64,000 bases of DNA from Sphingopyxis jiangsuensis (GTDB lineage: Bacteria > Pseudomonadota > Alphaproteobacteria > Sphingomonadales > Sphingomonadaceae). Numbering within the stretch: the stretch's first letter is position 1; each line of letters opens with the position of its first letter. Positions 35,626 through 45,040 of this stretch are shown here, piece after piece. The translations under genes and the position numbers were made by a program. Under the pieces are notes generated by a model. The model searched no databases. It worked only from the letters and a program-made list of their open reading frames with translations, and was not told the origin of the DNA. The stretch lies in contig NZ_JAERPO010000002.1 in assembly GCF_016734905.1 (NCBI RefSeq), positions 453,524 to 517,523 on the forward strand, read 5' to 3'.

Positions 35626-36257
35626 GCTGGACCCGTGACGACATGGCGGCGCGCGCCGCGAAAGAGCTGCAGGACGGCTATTATGTGAACTTGGGGATAG
35701 GCATCCCGACGCTGGTCGCGAACCATATCCCCGCAGGGATGGAGGTCACGCTGCAGTCGGAAAACGGCATGCTCGGCATCGGCCCCTTTCCCTATGCGGG
35801 CGACGAAGATCCCGACCTGATCAATGCGGGCAAGCAGACGATCAGCGAACTGCCGCAGTCGGTCTATTTCAGCTCGTCGGACAGTTTCGCGATGATCCGC
35901 GGCGGGCATATCGACCTGACCGTGCTCGGTGCGATGGAAATCGCCGAAAATGGCGACATCGCCAACTGGATGATCCCGGGCAAGATGATCAAGGGCATGG
36001 GCGGCGCGATGGACCTTGTCGCCGGGGTCAAGAAGATCATCGTCGTGATGGAGCATGTGTCGAAGAACGGCGACCCCAAGTTCATACCGGCGTGCACGCT
36101 GCCGCTGACGGGCAAGAATGTGGTCGATATGATCATCACCGACCTTGCCGTGTTCAAACGCGACGACCATGACAGCCCGTTCCGGCTGATCGAGCTGGCA
36201 CCGGGTGTGACCGCGGACGAGGTCGCGGCAAAGACGACGGCGCATTACATCGCCTGA
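35622..36257 (+). CDS. scoB: 3-oxoacid CoA-transferase subunit B
   Basis: A 211-aa beta subunit carrying the catalytic Glu47 in [12 protein letters not shown], which forms the glutamyl-CoA thioester. The N-terminus [23 protein letters not shown] is typical. With ScoA it forms the enzyme for ketone body use. A GC hairpin at 36294-36315 follows the stop. Confidence 0.94.
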   Translation: MSWTRDDMAARAAKELQDGYYVNLGIGIPTLVANHIPAGMEVTLQSENGMLGIGPFPYAGDEDPDLINAGKQTISELPQSVYFSSSDSFAMIRGGHIDLTVLGAMEIAENGDIANWMIPGKMIKGMGGAMDLVAGVKKIIVVMEHVSKNGDPKFIPACTLPLTGKNVVDMIITDLAVFKRDDHDSPFRLIELAPGVTADEVAAKTTAHYIA

Positions 36258-36293
36258 CGCCTTCCCACAGCGGACGGGGTGACGACGGGGTAA

Positions 36294-36315
36294 GGGGCGG
36301 CTAAGAGACCGCCCC
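36294..36315 (+). terminator. Hairpin abutting the next start codon
   Basis: The arms GGGGCGG and CCGCCCC surround CTAAGAGA. It lies 37 bases after scoB and ends directly before the ATG of the serine hydrolase gene at 36316. It may terminate scoAB, hide the ribosome-binding site of the next gene, or both. Confidence 0.45.
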
Positions 36316-37611
36316 ATGCACCGCATCGTCATCGTTCTGATCGCCCTCGCCACACTGGGATTGTCGGGTTGGGTCGGCTATCACGCGATGGGCGGCGGCG
36401 ATCCCGTCGCCAGCGTCGCCATTCCGCGCAGCGCCCCCGAAAACCTGCCCGACACGCCCGCCGAATGGCGCGGGCGCATCGATTACCGAGCCTTCGACCG
36501 GCAGTTGACCGCGCTGGCGCAGCGGCCCGAGATGGCGGGACTCGCGGTCGCGGTCGTCGAGGAAGGCGAACTGCGCTTTGTCCGCACCTATGGCGTCGCC
36601 GACGCGTCGACCGGCGCGCCGGTCACGCCGCACACGCTGTTTCGCTGGGCGTCGGTGTCGAAGACGGTGGCGGGCACCCTCGCCGCAGCGCTCGCCGATC
36701 GCGGCGCGCTCGACCTTCGCGCGCGGCTGGCCGACCGGCGCACGACGCTGCGCCTTCCCGGCGGCGGCGAGACGCGCATCACGATCGAGGACCTGCTCGC
36801 CCAGCGTACCGGCCTTACGAAAAACGCCTATGACGACAAGCTTGAGGACGGACAGGACCCGACGGCGCTACGCGTCAGCCTGGCCGGCGCGCCGCTGCAA
36901 TGCGATCCCGGCACCTGTCACACCTACCAGAATATCGCTTTCGACGCCGCGAGCGAGCTTTTGTCGGGCGCGGCGAACGAGCCTTTTTCGGATGCCGTGA
37001 TGAACCGGCTGTTCGCTCCGCTCGGCATGGCGAGCGCCAGCTATGGAATGGAGCCGCTGATCGCAGCAGCCGATTGGGCGAAGCCGCATCGCGAGCAGCG
37101 CGTGCTGCCGGTCAAGGAGGCCTATTGGCGCGTTCCAGCGGCGGCGGGTGTCCAGAGCGACATCGTCGATTTCGCAAAATGGATGCAGGCGATGATGGGG
37201 GCGCGCTCCGACGTGCTTTCCGCCGCGGTGCTGGAGCTTGCCCATCGCCCCCGCGTCGGCACCGGACGGCTCTACGGCGGCGCGCTGCGGCAAGCGAACA
37301 GCGACGCCGCCTACGGCCTCGGCTGGCGAAGCTTTACCTTTGGCGGCAGCCGTCTCGCGGGCCATTCGGGTGCGGTGTCGGGCTATCGCGCGACGATGAT
37401 TTTCGAACCTGCGACGCGGACGGGCGTCGTCGCAATGTGGAACAGCGACTGGGGCTTTCCCTTCCGCATCCCTTTCGCGGCTATCGACAGCTATCACCGC
37501 CGACGCGAGACCGACTGGCTCGACCTCAGCGAGCTGCCGCAGCGCGAAAACCCGGCCGCACCGCCGCCGATCGTCGCGCCGCGCGACGCAGGTCAGGTCG
37601 CGCCCGACTGA
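36316..37611 (+). CDS. Serine hydrolase of the class C beta-lactamase family
   Basis: A 431-aa envelope protein with an N-terminal membrane anchor or signal (IVIVLIALATLGLSGWVGY). The catalytic motif SxxK is Ser113-V-S-Lys116, Tyr-x-Asn is Y204-Q-N206, and the third motif is HSG in GHSGAVSGYRA. These are the active-site elements of penicillin-binding-protein-like esterases and beta-lactamases. Whether it hydrolyses beta-lactams or another ester is unknown. A hairpin directly precedes its start. Confidence 0.88.
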   Translation: MHRIVIVLIALATLGLSGWVGYHAMGGGDPVASVAIPRSAPENLPDTPAEWRGRIDYRAFDRQLTALAQRPEMAGLAVAVVEEGELRFVRTYGVADASTGAPVTPHTLFRWASVSKTVAGTLAAALADRGALDLRARLADRRTTLRLPGGGETRITIEDLLAQRTGLTKNAYDDKLEDGQDPTALRVSLAGAPLQCDPGTCHTYQNIAFDAASELLSGAANEPFSDAVMNRLFAPLGMASASYGMEPLIAAADWAKPHREQRVLPVKEAYWRVPAAAGVQSDIVDFAKWMQAMMGARSDVLSAAVLELAHRPRVGTGRLYGGALRQANSDAAYGLGWRSFTFGGSRLAGHSGAVSGYRATMIFEPATRTGVVAMWNSDWGFPFRIPFAAIDSYHRRRETDWLDLSELPQRENPAAPPPIVAPRDAGQVAPD

Positions 37612-37676
37612 CAAGGCTTGCTCGCGACCTCGCGCTTCGTTATCGGGCGCGCGTCCTTGGCCGTAGGAGACATTCG

Positions 37677-38654
37677 ATGCGCGTCCTGTTGACCGGTTCG
37701 TCGGGCTGGCTGGGACGCTATCTCGCGCCGTTGCTGATCGAGACGGGACATGAGGTTGTGGGGCTCGACGTCGTGCCCGGCGCGCATACGCAATTGCTCG
37801 GCACCGTCGCCGACCGCGCTTTCGTCGACCGGGCGATGGGCGACAATGGCATCGAGGCAGTGATCCACGCGGGCGCGCTGCACAAGCCCGACATCGTCCG
37901 TTATCCGCGCCAGGCCTTCATCGACGTCAACACGAGCGGCACGCTCAACCTGATCGAAGCCGCCGTCGCGGCGGGCAACGACCGGTTTCTCTTCACCTCG
38001 ACGACGTCGCTGATGGTCCGCGACGATGTGCGCGCAGGGGCGAGCGATGCTGGCGCCTGGTGGATGGACGAAGATTTCGGCCCGCTCGCGCCGCGCAACA
38101 TCTATGGCATCACCAAACTCGCCGCCGAACAGGCGTGCCGGCTCGTCCACCGCGAGCATGGCATATCGATCGCGATCCTGCGCACGGGGCGCTTCTTTCC
38201 CGAGGATGACGATACGCACGCCGTCCCAAGCGGGGAGAATCTCAAGGCCAATGAACTGCTTAACCGCCGCCTGACGGTCGAGGATGCCGCGGCGGCGCAT
38301 CTCGCCGCGCTCGAGCGCACGCCCGAGATCGGCTGCGACACGTTCGTCCTGTCGGCACCGCCGCCCTTCGCGCGCGAGGAGGCTGCCGAGCTGGCGCGCG
38401 ATGCGCGTGCGGTGATCGCACGGCACTTCCCCGACGCCGCCGATCTCTATTCTGCGCGCGGATGGGTGCTGCCCGAGGCGATCGACCGCGTCTATGATCC
38501 ATCGCGCGCCGAGCGCCGTCTCGGCTGGCGCGCGCGAACCGACTTTGCCGCGGTACTCGCGGTGCTCCGCAACGGCAGCGAGCTGCCCTTTGCGCATGAT
38601 CCCGACTACACCTCCCCCATCGTCGCACAGGAGCGCGAGTCATGTATGTGCTGA
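37677..38654 (+). CDS. NAD-dependent epimerase/dehydratase family protein
   Basis: A 325-aa extended SDR. The nucleotide motif is LLTGSSGWLGRYLAPLL and the catalytic YxxxK is IYGITKLAAE. Ser/Thr in FTSTTSLM completes the triad. It may act on a sugar nucleotide or a related NAD substrate. I chose the ATG at 37677, preceded by AGGAGA; the much longer frame upstream runs antisense-like through the serine hydrolase and has no coding character. Confidence 0.87.
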   Translation: MRVLLTGSSGWLGRYLAPLLIETGHEVVGLDVVPGAHTQLLGTVADRAFVDRAMGDNGIEAVIHAGALHKPDIVRYPRQAFIDVNTSGTLNLIEAAVAAGNDRFLFTSTTSLMVRDDVRAGASDAGAWWMDEDFGPLAPRNIYGITKLAAEQACRLVHREHGISIAILRTGRFFPEDDDTHAVPSGENLKANELLNRRLTVEDAAAAHLAALERTPEIGCDTFVLSAPPPFAREEAAELARDARAVIARHFPDAADLYSARGWVLPEAIDRVYDPSRAERRLGWRARTDFAAVLAVLRNGSELPFAHDPDYTSPIVAQERESCMC

Positions 38655-39322
38655 TCACTGCCAACCGCAATTATTCGAGCTGGTCTCTGCGCCCGTGGAT
38701 GCTGATGAAGGGGCTGGGAATAAAGTTCGACGATCGCATCGAACCCTTCACCAAACCGACCAATTATGACGAGTTTCGCAGCTTCTCTCCTACCGGGCAG
38801 GTTCCGGTGCTTTTGCACGAGGGGCGGGCGATTTACGATTCGCTCGGCATCGCGCTCTACCTTGCCGACCGGCACGATGGCGTGTGGCCGACAGACGCCG
38901 ATGCGCGCGCCTGGGCACAATGCGCGGCGTGCGAGATGCACAGCGGCTTTGCGGCGCTGCGCAGCGACTGCACGATGAATGTGGGGGTGCGCGTCACGCC
39001 CAAGCCGATGTCCGATGCGCTGAAGGCCAATGTCGCGCGCCTCCGCGAATTGTTCGAAGAGGGACTGGCGCGCTTTGGCGGCCCCTGGCTGGCGGGTGAC
39101 ACCTTTGGCGCAGTCGATGCCTTTTTCGCGCCGGTCGCTTTTCGTATCCGCACATACGGCCTCGACGTCGGCGCGGGACAGGCGTGGGTCGATCATATTC
39201 TCGCCCACCCGGCGATGCGCGAGTGGGAAACCGCGGCGCTCGCCGAGGACTGGCGCGAGGCGAGCCATGAAGAGGAACTCGCGGCGGCGGGTGCGATAAT
39301 CGCCGATTATCGCGCCGCCTGA
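38642..39322 (+). CDS. Glutathione S-transferase family protein
   Basis: A 226-aa GST. The thioredoxin-like N-terminal domain has NYSSWSLRPWMLM, with Ser as the likely catalytic residue, and GQVPVLLHEGRAIYDSLGIALYLAD, which is the cis-Pro and glutathione-binding SxxI pattern. It overlaps the epimerase gene by 13 bases and is likely co-expressed. The substrate is unknown. Confidence 0.9.
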   Translation: MYVLITANRNYSSWSLRPWMLMKGLGIKFDDRIEPFTKPTNYDEFRSFSPTGQVPVLLHEGRAIYDSLGIALYLADRHDGVWPTDADARAWAQCAACEMHSGFAALRSDCTMNVGVRVTPKPMSDALKANVARLRELFEEGLARFGGPWLAGDTFGAVDAFFAPVAFRIRTYGLDVGAGQAWVDHILAHPAMREWETAALAEDWREASHEEELAAAGAIIADYRAA

Positions 39323-39331
39323 CACCCGGTC

Positions 39332-39616
39332 TCAATAGGCAGGTGGGTCGCTGGCCGGAAAGGATTCGTCGCTCGCCTCGTCGACCGCTCCCCACGGCCG
39401 CGTCGCCGGATCGCGCATCGCGTCCGGCCCGGCCGAGCGCGTCTGGTCGATATTTTCAGGATCGGTCTCGTCGTCACGATAGGCAGCCGCATGACCGTCG
39501 GCTTTTTTCGGGCCACCCGACCCCTTCATTGCGCGGCCGGCGAGCCATACCAGCCCGACGCCGCCCAACATTTTCAGAACGCCGCCAACGCGTCCGGTAG
39601 AAACCCTGCCTGACAT
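39332..39616 (-). CDS. Small membrane protein with DESFPASDPP tail
   Basis: A 94-aa protein with one hydrophobic segment (VLKMLGGVGLVWLAGRAM). Its C-terminus contains ASDESFPASDPPAY, a short motif that recurs in small sphingomonad proteins of unknown function. An AAAGGAG site precedes the ATG at 39616. No function can be assigned. Confidence 0.8.
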   Translation of the reverse strand: MSGRVSTGRVGGVLKMLGGVGLVWLAGRAMKGSGGPKKADGHAAAYRDDETDPENIDQTRSAGPDAMRDPATRPWGAVDEASDESFPASDPPAY

Positions 39617-39680
39617 TGCGAACTCCTTTCGGGAAGTGCAACCAAGCGCGTGCCCGATGGTTGCGGAGGGCCCCGAACGA

Positions 39681-40199
39681 TTATTCGGCGAGCGCCTCGC
39701 GCACGACCGCGATGCCCGCTTCGCGCTGCGCCCTGAGTTCGACCTTGAGCTTCGACGGGTCGCGCGCGAGGACGAAGCCGAAGCTGACCCCGCCCTCCTT
39801 GCCGAGCGTCGCGTGGTGGAGCTTGTGCGCCTGAACCAGCCGCTTCGCATAGCCGCGCCGCGGTACCCAGCGGAACCAGCGCTGGTGGACGAGCCCGTCG
39901 TGGACGAGCGTGTAGATGATGCCATAGATGAGGACGCCGAGCCCGATCCACGTCCCCGGCTCCCACGCCCCCGCGCCCATGATCATCGGACTGCCGAGCG
40001 CGAACATCGAGATGCTGAGTGCGGCGCCGACAAGTGCGAACAGGTCGTTCTTTTCCAGCGCCTTGTCATGGGGCTCATGATGGTCGCGATGCCACGCCCA
40101 GCCGAAACCGTGCATGATATATTTGTGACTTGCCCAGGCGACAAATTCCATCCCCGCGACGGTGGCGAGGACAAGGAGGAGGATGGCGGGCAGCGACAT
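39681..40199 (-). CDS. crtZ: Beta-carotene hydroxylase CrtZ-like fatty-acid hydroxylase family
   Basis: A 172-aa membrane di-iron hydroxylase that adds hydroxyl groups to carotenoid ionone rings, making zeaxanthin from beta-carotene. All four His clusters are present: HKYIMH, HRDHH, HDGLVH and HKLHH. Several transmembrane helices separate them. I chose the ATG at 40199, which gives the normal CrtZ length; a start at 40223 would add eight residues. It is monocistronic here, with no other carotenoid gene in the window. Confidence 0.92.
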   Translation of the reverse strand: MSLPAILLLVLATVAGMEFVAWASHKYIMHGFGWAWHRDHHEPHDKALEKNDLFALVGAALSISMFALGSPMIMGAGAWEPGTWIGLGVLIYGIIYTLVHDGLVHQRWFRWVPRRGYAKRLVQAHKLHHATLGKEGGVSFGFVLARDPSKLKVELRAQREAGIAVVREALAE

Positions 40200-40244
40200 G
40201 CTGACATTATAGGCCCGTTCCATATCCAAATCACTATCTGGATT

Positions 40245-40317
40245 CGTCATCCCGGACTTGACCCGGGATCCATTCGCGCGACTTTGGATGATTGGATCCC
40301 GGATCAAGTCCGGGACG
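40245..40317. repeat. Palindromic intergenic repeat, CCCGGACTTGATCCGGG type
   Basis: The arms CCCGGACTTGACCCGGGATCCA and TGGATCCCGGATCAAGTCCGGG form a long imperfect dyad around a short AT-containing spacer. It lies in the divergent gap between crtZ and leuC, so it could affect the mRNA or promoters of both. It is related to the copy at 29788. Confidence 0.8.
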
Positions 40318-40409
40318 GCAACAATAGATCGGGCATGATCGGCGACCGATAATTGCGTTTTCATCAGCCACCGGCTTGCATTGTTGTTCGACTGGCTTAA
40401 GTGGACCGC

Positions 40410-41840
40410 ATGAACCGCCCCCGCACCCTGTACGAGAAAATCTGGGACGCGCATGTTATCGAGCGTCGCCCCGACGGCACCTGCCTGATCTTCATCGACC
40501 GCCACCTAGTCCACGAAGTCACCAGCCCGCAGGCGTTCGCGGGGCTTCGCGCGAGCGGTCGCGCGGTGCGCCGCCCCGACCTGACGCTCGCGGTTCCCGA
40601 TCACAATGTGCCGACGACCCCGCGCAAGGATGCAAACGGCAACCGCCTGCCCATCGTCGATCCCGAGAGCGCGGCGCAGCTCGCCGCGCTCGAAAAGAAC
40701 GCGCCCGAATATGGCATCCGTTATATCGACGCGGTCGCAGCCGAGCAGGGCATCGTCCATGTCGTCGGGCCCGAACAGGGATTTTCGCTGCCCGGCACCA
40801 CCATCGTGTGCGGCGACAGCCATACCGCATGCCACGGCGGCATCGGCGCGCTCGCCTTCGGGATCGGGACGAGCGAGGTCGAGCATGTGCTCGCGACGCA
40901 GACGCTGCTGCTCCAGCCCGCAAAGACAATGGAAGTGCGCGTCGACGGTGAAGTCGGCCCCGGTGTCAGCGCAAAGGACATCATCCTCCATATCACCGGT
41001 ACCATCGGCGCTGCGGGCGGCACCGGCCATGTCATCGAGTATACCGGGAGCGCCATCCGTGCGCTGTCGATCGAGGGACGACTGACGGTCAGCAACATGG
41101 CGATCGAGGGCGGTGCGCGCGCCGGTCTGATTGCGCCCGACGATGTGACCTTTGCCTACCTCAAGGGCCGTCCCTATGCGCCCAAGGGCGCCGATTGGGA
41201 CGCAGCAGTCGACTATTGGCGGAGCCTCGCCACCGATCCGGGTGCGACCTATGACAAGAGCGTTGTTATCAACGCCGCCGACATCGCACCGAGCGTGACC
41301 TGGGGAACGAGCCCCGAAGACGTCGTTCCGATCACCGGCGTCGTGCCCGATCCCGCGAGCTTCGCCGATCCGTCGAAACAGGCGGCGGCTGCCAAGAGTC
41401 TCGCCTATATGGGGCTGGAGCCGGGCACGCGGATGCAGGACGTCGCGGTCGAGAATATTTTTATCGGCAGCTGCACCAACAGCCGCATCGAAGACATGCG
41501 CGCCGCCGCCGCGGTCATCAAGGGCCGCCACAAGGCCGACACGGTCAAATGGGCGATCGTCGTCCCCGGCTCGGGCCTCGTGAAGCGCCAGGCCGAGGCC
41601 GAAGGGCTCGACCGCATCTTCATCGAGGCGGGGCTGGAATGGCGCGAGCCCGGCTGCTCGGCGTGCCTTGCGATGAACCCCGACAAGGTTCCGCCGGGCG
41701 AACGCTGCGCCTCGACGAGTAACCGCAATTTCGTGGGCCGCCAGGGACCCGGCAGCCGCACCCACCTCGTCAGCCCCGCGATGGCGGCGGCGGCGGCGGT
41801 GACCGGCAGGCTGACCGACGTGCGCGAGTTGATGCGCTGA
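40410..41840 (+). CDS. leuC: 3-isopropylmalate dehydratase large subunit
   Basis: LeuC (476 aa) isomerises 2- to 3-isopropylmalate in leucine synthesis, with LeuD. The [4Fe-4S] cluster Cys are in GSCTNSR and in [31 protein letters not shown] near the C-terminus is the family signature. A GTG at 40401 also opens the frame; I prefer the ATG at 40410. LeuD lies 896 bases downstream with one other gene between. Confidence 0.96.
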   Translation: MNRPRTLYEKIWDAHVIERRPDGTCLIFIDRHLVHEVTSPQAFAGLRASGRAVRRPDLTLAVPDHNVPTTPRKDANGNRLPIVDPESAAQLAALEKNAPEYGIRYIDAVAAEQGIVHVVGPEQGFSLPGTTIVCGDSHTACHGGIGALAFGIGTSEVEHVLATQTLLLQPAKTMEVRVDGEVGPGVSAKDIILHITGTIGAAGGTGHVIEYTGSAIRALSIEGRLTVSNMAIEGGARAGLIAPDDVTFAYLKGRPYAPKGADWDAAVDYWRSLATDPGATYDKSVVINAADIAPSVTWGTSPEDVVPITGVVPDPASFADPSKQAAAAKSLAYMGLEPGTRMQDVAVENIFIGSCTNSRIEDMRAAAAVIKGRHKADTVKWAIVVPGSGLVKRQAEAEGLDRIFIEAGLEWREPGCSACLAMNPDKVPPGERCASTSNRNFVGRQGPGSRTHLVSPAMAAAAAVTGRLTDVRELMR

Positions 41841-41884
41841 CTTTTTCACCTGCCACCCCCCCGAAAATTCGAAGGAGGAAGAAG

Positions 41885-42739
41885 ATGGTCCGGAAACAAC
41901 TTGCTGCCCTTGCCGCCAGTGTCGCCGCGCTGCTGCTTCCCCTCTCGGGAGCAGCGCAGGATAAAGCCGCACCGGCGCTCACCCTGACGCGGCTCGACTG
42001 CGGCACCGTCCGCGTCAACCAGCTCAATGCCTTTTCCGACACGCTCGCCTATACAGGGCAGAGCCGCGACCTGTCGGTCGGCTGTTACCTGATCCGCCAC
42101 GGCGAGACGTTGATGCTGTGGGATTTCGGCCTGCCTGCGAGCCTGAAAAATGCCGAGTTGAGCCGCGAGGGGGCGATGTCAGCCTCAATGACGCGCACCA
42201 TCGTCGAACAGCTCGGCGAACTCGGTATCGACGCCGCCGACATCGGCTATGTCGCGGTCAGCCATTTTCATTTCGACCATATCGGACAGCTCGCCGATTT
42301 CCCGAAGGCCAAGCTGCTCATCGGCAAGGGCGACTGGGATGTCCTGACGAGCCCGGACAAGCCTGCATCGGTCAATGCTAGTCCCTTTGCCGCATGGATC
42401 GACGGCGGCGCGCCGGTCGAGCCGGTCAGCGGCGACAAGGATGTTTTCGGCGACGGCCGCGTCGTGATGCTCAACATGCCCGGTCACACGCCCGGCCATC
42501 ACGCGCTGCTGGTCCGCCTGTCCGAAACCGGGACCGTGCTCCTCAGCGGCGATCAGGCACATTTCCAGGAGAATTACGACAGCAACGGAGTGCCCACCTT
42601 TAACACCGATCGCGCCGACACGCTTGCTTCCTTCGACCGGTTCAAGGGCCTCGCCGACAATCTGGGTGCCACCGTCATCATCCAGCACGAGCCGCGCGAT
42701 GTCGCCAAACTACCACCCTTTCCGAAAGCCGCCGAATGA
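41885..42739 (+). CDS. Exported MBL-fold hydrolase (N-acyl homoserine lactonase-like)
   Basis: A 284-aa metallo-beta-lactamase-fold enzyme with a signal peptide ([20 protein letters not shown]). The zinc motif HxHxDH is H127-F-H129-F-D131-H132. Downstream elements are [18 protein letters not shown] and a final HEP. The layout fits the AHL-lactonase subgroup but substrates of such proteins vary. It is inserted between leuC and leuD and overlaps leuD by ATGA, so it is translated with the leucine genes. Confidence 0.88.
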   Translation: MVRKQLAALAASVAALLLPLSGAAQDKAAPALTLTRLDCGTVRVNQLNAFSDTLAYTGQSRDLSVGCYLIRHGETLMLWDFGLPASLKNAELSREGAMSASMTRTIVEQLGELGIDAADIGYVAVSHFHFDHIGQLADFPKAKLLIGKGDWDVLTSPDKPASVNASPFAAWIDGGAPVEPVSGDKDVFGDGRVVMLNMPGHTPGHHALLVRLSETGTVLLSGDQAHFQENYDSNGVPTFNTDRADTLASFDRFKGLADNLGATVIIQHEPRDVAKLPPFPKAAE

Positions 42740-43329
42740 ACCCGCTCGATAAAGTCGAAGGCCGCGCCATCCCGCTGGGGCTGAAAAATGTCGATACCGA
42801 CGTCATCATCCCTGCCCATTGGCTGAAAACGGTGAGCCGCGAGGGCATGGGGGGCGGCGCCTTTGAAAGCCTGCGCGCCGATCCCGACAATTTGTTCGAC
42901 CGCCCCGAATATCAAGGCGCGCCGATCCTGATCGCAGGCGACAATTTCGGGTGCGGGTCGAGCCGCGAACATGCGGCATGGGCACTCGGCGACCTTGGTA
43001 TCCGCGTCGTCATCGCGCCGAGCTATTCGGATATTTTTTCAGGCAATGCGGTGAAGAATGGTATTCTTCCAGTCGTGCTGCCGCAGGCAGCGATTGATCG
43101 GTTGATCGAAGTGGCAAAGACCGATCCGATCCATGTCGACCTTGAACATCAAACGGTCACGACGCAGTTTCAGGACCGCTTTACCTTCGAGATCGATCCC
43201 TTTCGCAAGATGTGCCTGTTGGAGGGTCTCGACGAAATTTCGCTGACCGAAAAGAGCGACGCAGCCATTGCAGCCTATGAGCAGAAGCTCGACGCCGAAC
43301 GGCCTTGGATGCGGCCGGCGGCGGCATAA
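42736..43329 (+). CDS. leuD: 3-isopropylmalate dehydratase small subunit
   Basis: The 197-aa partner of Leu[15 protein letters not shown] and [34 protein letters not shown] are the family landmarks. It overlaps the MBL hydrolase gene by four bases. No leuA or leuB is present in the window. Confidence 0.96.
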   Translation: MNPLDKVEGRAIPLGLKNVDTDVIIPAHWLKTVSREGMGGGAFESLRADPDNLFDRPEYQGAPILIAGDNFGCGSSREHAAWALGDLGIRVVIAPSYSDIFSGNAVKNGILPVVLPQAAIDRLIEVAKTDPIHVDLEHQTVTTQFQDRFTFEIDPFRKMCLLEGLDEISLTEKSDAAIAAYEQKLDAERPWMRPAAA

Positions 43330-43344
43330 CGAACAGAGGAGAAG

Positions 43345-44343
43345 ATGATGAAGGCTCTCTTGTCGACCGCAACCGGCGGCCCCGAAACGCTGACGCTCGG
43401 CGAATTGCCGCGCCCCACCGCCGGCAAGGGACAGATCGTCATCGACGTGAAGGCATGTGCGGTGAATTTTCCCGACACGCTGATCATCGAGGATAAATAT
43501 CAGTTCAGACCCGAACGCCCCTTCGCTCCCGGCGGCGAGGTCGCGGGGGTGGTTGCCGAAGTTGGCGAAGGTGTCACGCAGTTCAAGGTTGGCGACCGGG
43601 TCATCGCGGGCTGCGGCAATGGCGGAATGGCCGAGGCGGTCGCGGTTGGCGTCCACAATGTTTACCACCTTCCGGAGAGCCACAGCTTCGCCGAAGGTGC
43701 CTCCTTGCTCATGACCTATGGCACGAGCATCCACGCGCTCGTCGATCGCGGACGCATCCAGGAAGGCGACACGCTGCTCGTCCTCGGCGCATCGGGCGGC
43801 GTCGGCATCGCCGCGGTCGAACTCGGCAAGGCGCTGGGCGCGCGCGTCGTTGCGGGCGTGTCGAGCGAGGAAAAGGCGCAGATCGCACGCGAGGCAGGCG
43901 CCGACGAAGTTGTCGTCTATGGCTATCAGCCGTTCGACAAGGATGCCTCCAAGGCGCTTGCGAACCAGTTCAAGGAGGCCGTGGGCCCCGACGGCGCCAA
44001 CATCGTCTATGACGCGGTCGGCGGCGATTATTGCGAGCCTGCGCTGCGCTCGATCGCGTGGGAGGGGCGTTACCTTGTCGTCGGTTTTCCCGCGGGCATC
44101 CCGCGGCTGCCGCTCAACCTGACCTTGCTCAAGAGCTGCGACGTCGCTGGCGTCTTCTGGGGCGCGTTCGTGATGCGCGAACCCGAACGCAACCGCGCCC
44201 ATATCGCGCGGCTGTTCCGGCTGTGGGACCAGGGCAAGATCAGCCCGCGCGTCACGGGCACCTACGCCCTCGAAGACGGCGGCAAGGCGATTGCCAAGCT
44301 GGGCGACCGGAGCGCGGTCGGCAAACTGGTCGTCACGCTCTGA
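43345..44343 (+). CDS. NADPH:quinone oxidoreductase family (zinc-less MDR)
   Basis: A 332-aa medium-chain oxidoreductase. The Rossmann motif is LVLGASGGVGIAAVELGKA and the N-terminal catalytic domain has VNFPDTLIIEDKYQ. The zinc-binding residues of alcohol dehydrogenases are missing, as in QOR. It follows leuD by 15 bases behind an AGAGGAGAAG site, so it is likely in the same transcript. Its stop codon overlaps the next gene. Confidence 0.9.
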   Translation: MMKALLSTATGGPETLTLGELPRPTAGKGQIVIDVKACAVNFPDTLIIEDKYQFRPERPFAPGGEVAGVVAEVGEGVTQFKVGDRVIAGCGNGGMAEAVAVGVHNVYHLPESHSFAEGASLLMTYGTSIHALVDRGRIQEGDTLLVLGASGGVGIAAVELGKALGARVVAGVSSEEKAQIAREAGADEVVVYGYQPFDKDASKALANQFKEAVGPDGANIVYDAVGGDYCEPALRSIAWEGRYLVVGFPAGIPRLPLNLTLLKSCDVAGVFWGAFVMREPERNRAHIARLFRLWDQGKISPRVTGTYALEDGGKAIAKLGDRSAVGKLVVTL

Positions 44344-44642
44344 AGTACCGGCCCGACCCGGCGCTGACCGCCGAGCTGGCGGCACGCGCCGCCGGTGGAC
44401 GGCTCGAAATCCGTGTCGTCCCCGGCGTCGGCCGCGATACGATCAAGATTTCGGACAATGTCGTGCAGGTTCGGGTCAGCGCGCCGCCCGCCGACGGCGC
44501 GGCGAACGAAGCCGTGCTGCGGCTGCTGGCCAAGGCACTCGACCGGCCGCGGAGCGATCTCTCACTGCTCCGCGGCACCTCTGCCCGCACAAAATTGATC
44601 GGTGTTTCGGGGTTGCCCCCCGCCCCGCAGCCGGAAGGTTAA
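44340..44642 (+). CDS. DUF167 (YggU-like) protein with non-ATG start
   Basis: A 100-aa DUF167 protein. LEIRVVPGVGRDTI, VRVSAPPADGAANEAVLRLLAKAL and RGTSARTKLIGVSG are the family landmarks. No ATG, GTG or TTG exists in frame close to the domain. A CTG at 44340 overlaps the quinone oxidoreductase stop as CTGA, so coupled initiation at CTG is the simplest reading. Function of the family is unknown. Confidence 0.78.
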   Translation: MKYRPDPALTAELAARAAGGRLEIRVVPGVGRDTIKISDNVVQVRVSAPPADGAANEAVLRLLAKALDRPRSDLSLLRGTSARTKLIGVSGLPPAPQPEG

Positions 44643-44704
44643 CCCTTTATCAGGGCCTCCAACCTATAGTGGCTGTAAATGTGACCAGATCACAAGGTGT
44701 GGGC

Positions 44705-44998
44705 ATGGCGACTCGCCGGACAAATCAGGACGTGACGCAAGCCGCGAGTCTCGCGAATATTTCGCGTACCCGCCGCGCGCAGCTCGTTGCCGAGTTCGAG
44801 GGCGAATTGGGCATCGACCACAAGGCGCGCGCGCTCGCGGCCTATGAAGCGAAACGCTGGATCATCATCAAGACGGCGATCATCTGGACGATCGCCCTGA
44901 TGTTCTTCGCGATCGCCTGTTACAAGCTGTATCTGATGGGCCAGCAGGTCGACCAACCCTTTTCGGACCTCGACCCCATAAGTAGCCTGTTCGACTGA
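44705..44998 (+). CDS. Small single-pass membrane protein, unknown
   Basis: A 97-aa protein with a soluble N-terminus (MATRRTNQDVTQAASLANISRTRRAQLVAEFEGELGID) and one transmembrane helix (IIIKTAIIWTIALMFFAIACYKLYL) at about residues 52-76. The family is not recognised. It lies convergent to sdhA with 42 bases between. The ATG at 44705 is the best of several weak starts. Confidence 0.65.
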   Translation: MATRRTNQDVTQAASLANISRTRRAQLVAEFEGELGIDHKARALAAYEAKRWIIIKTAIIWTIALMFFAIACYKLYLMGQQVDQPFSDLDPISSLFD

Positions 44999-45040
44999 TC
45001 GCGCCCGCGCCGCTCCGCAGCGCGGGGCGCCCTCATCCCC

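Noticed and set aside
41885-42739. Calling the MBL protein a quorum-quenching enzyme outright.
   Set aside because: The fold and motif fit, but the family has many substrates and nothing in the sequence proves lactonase activity.
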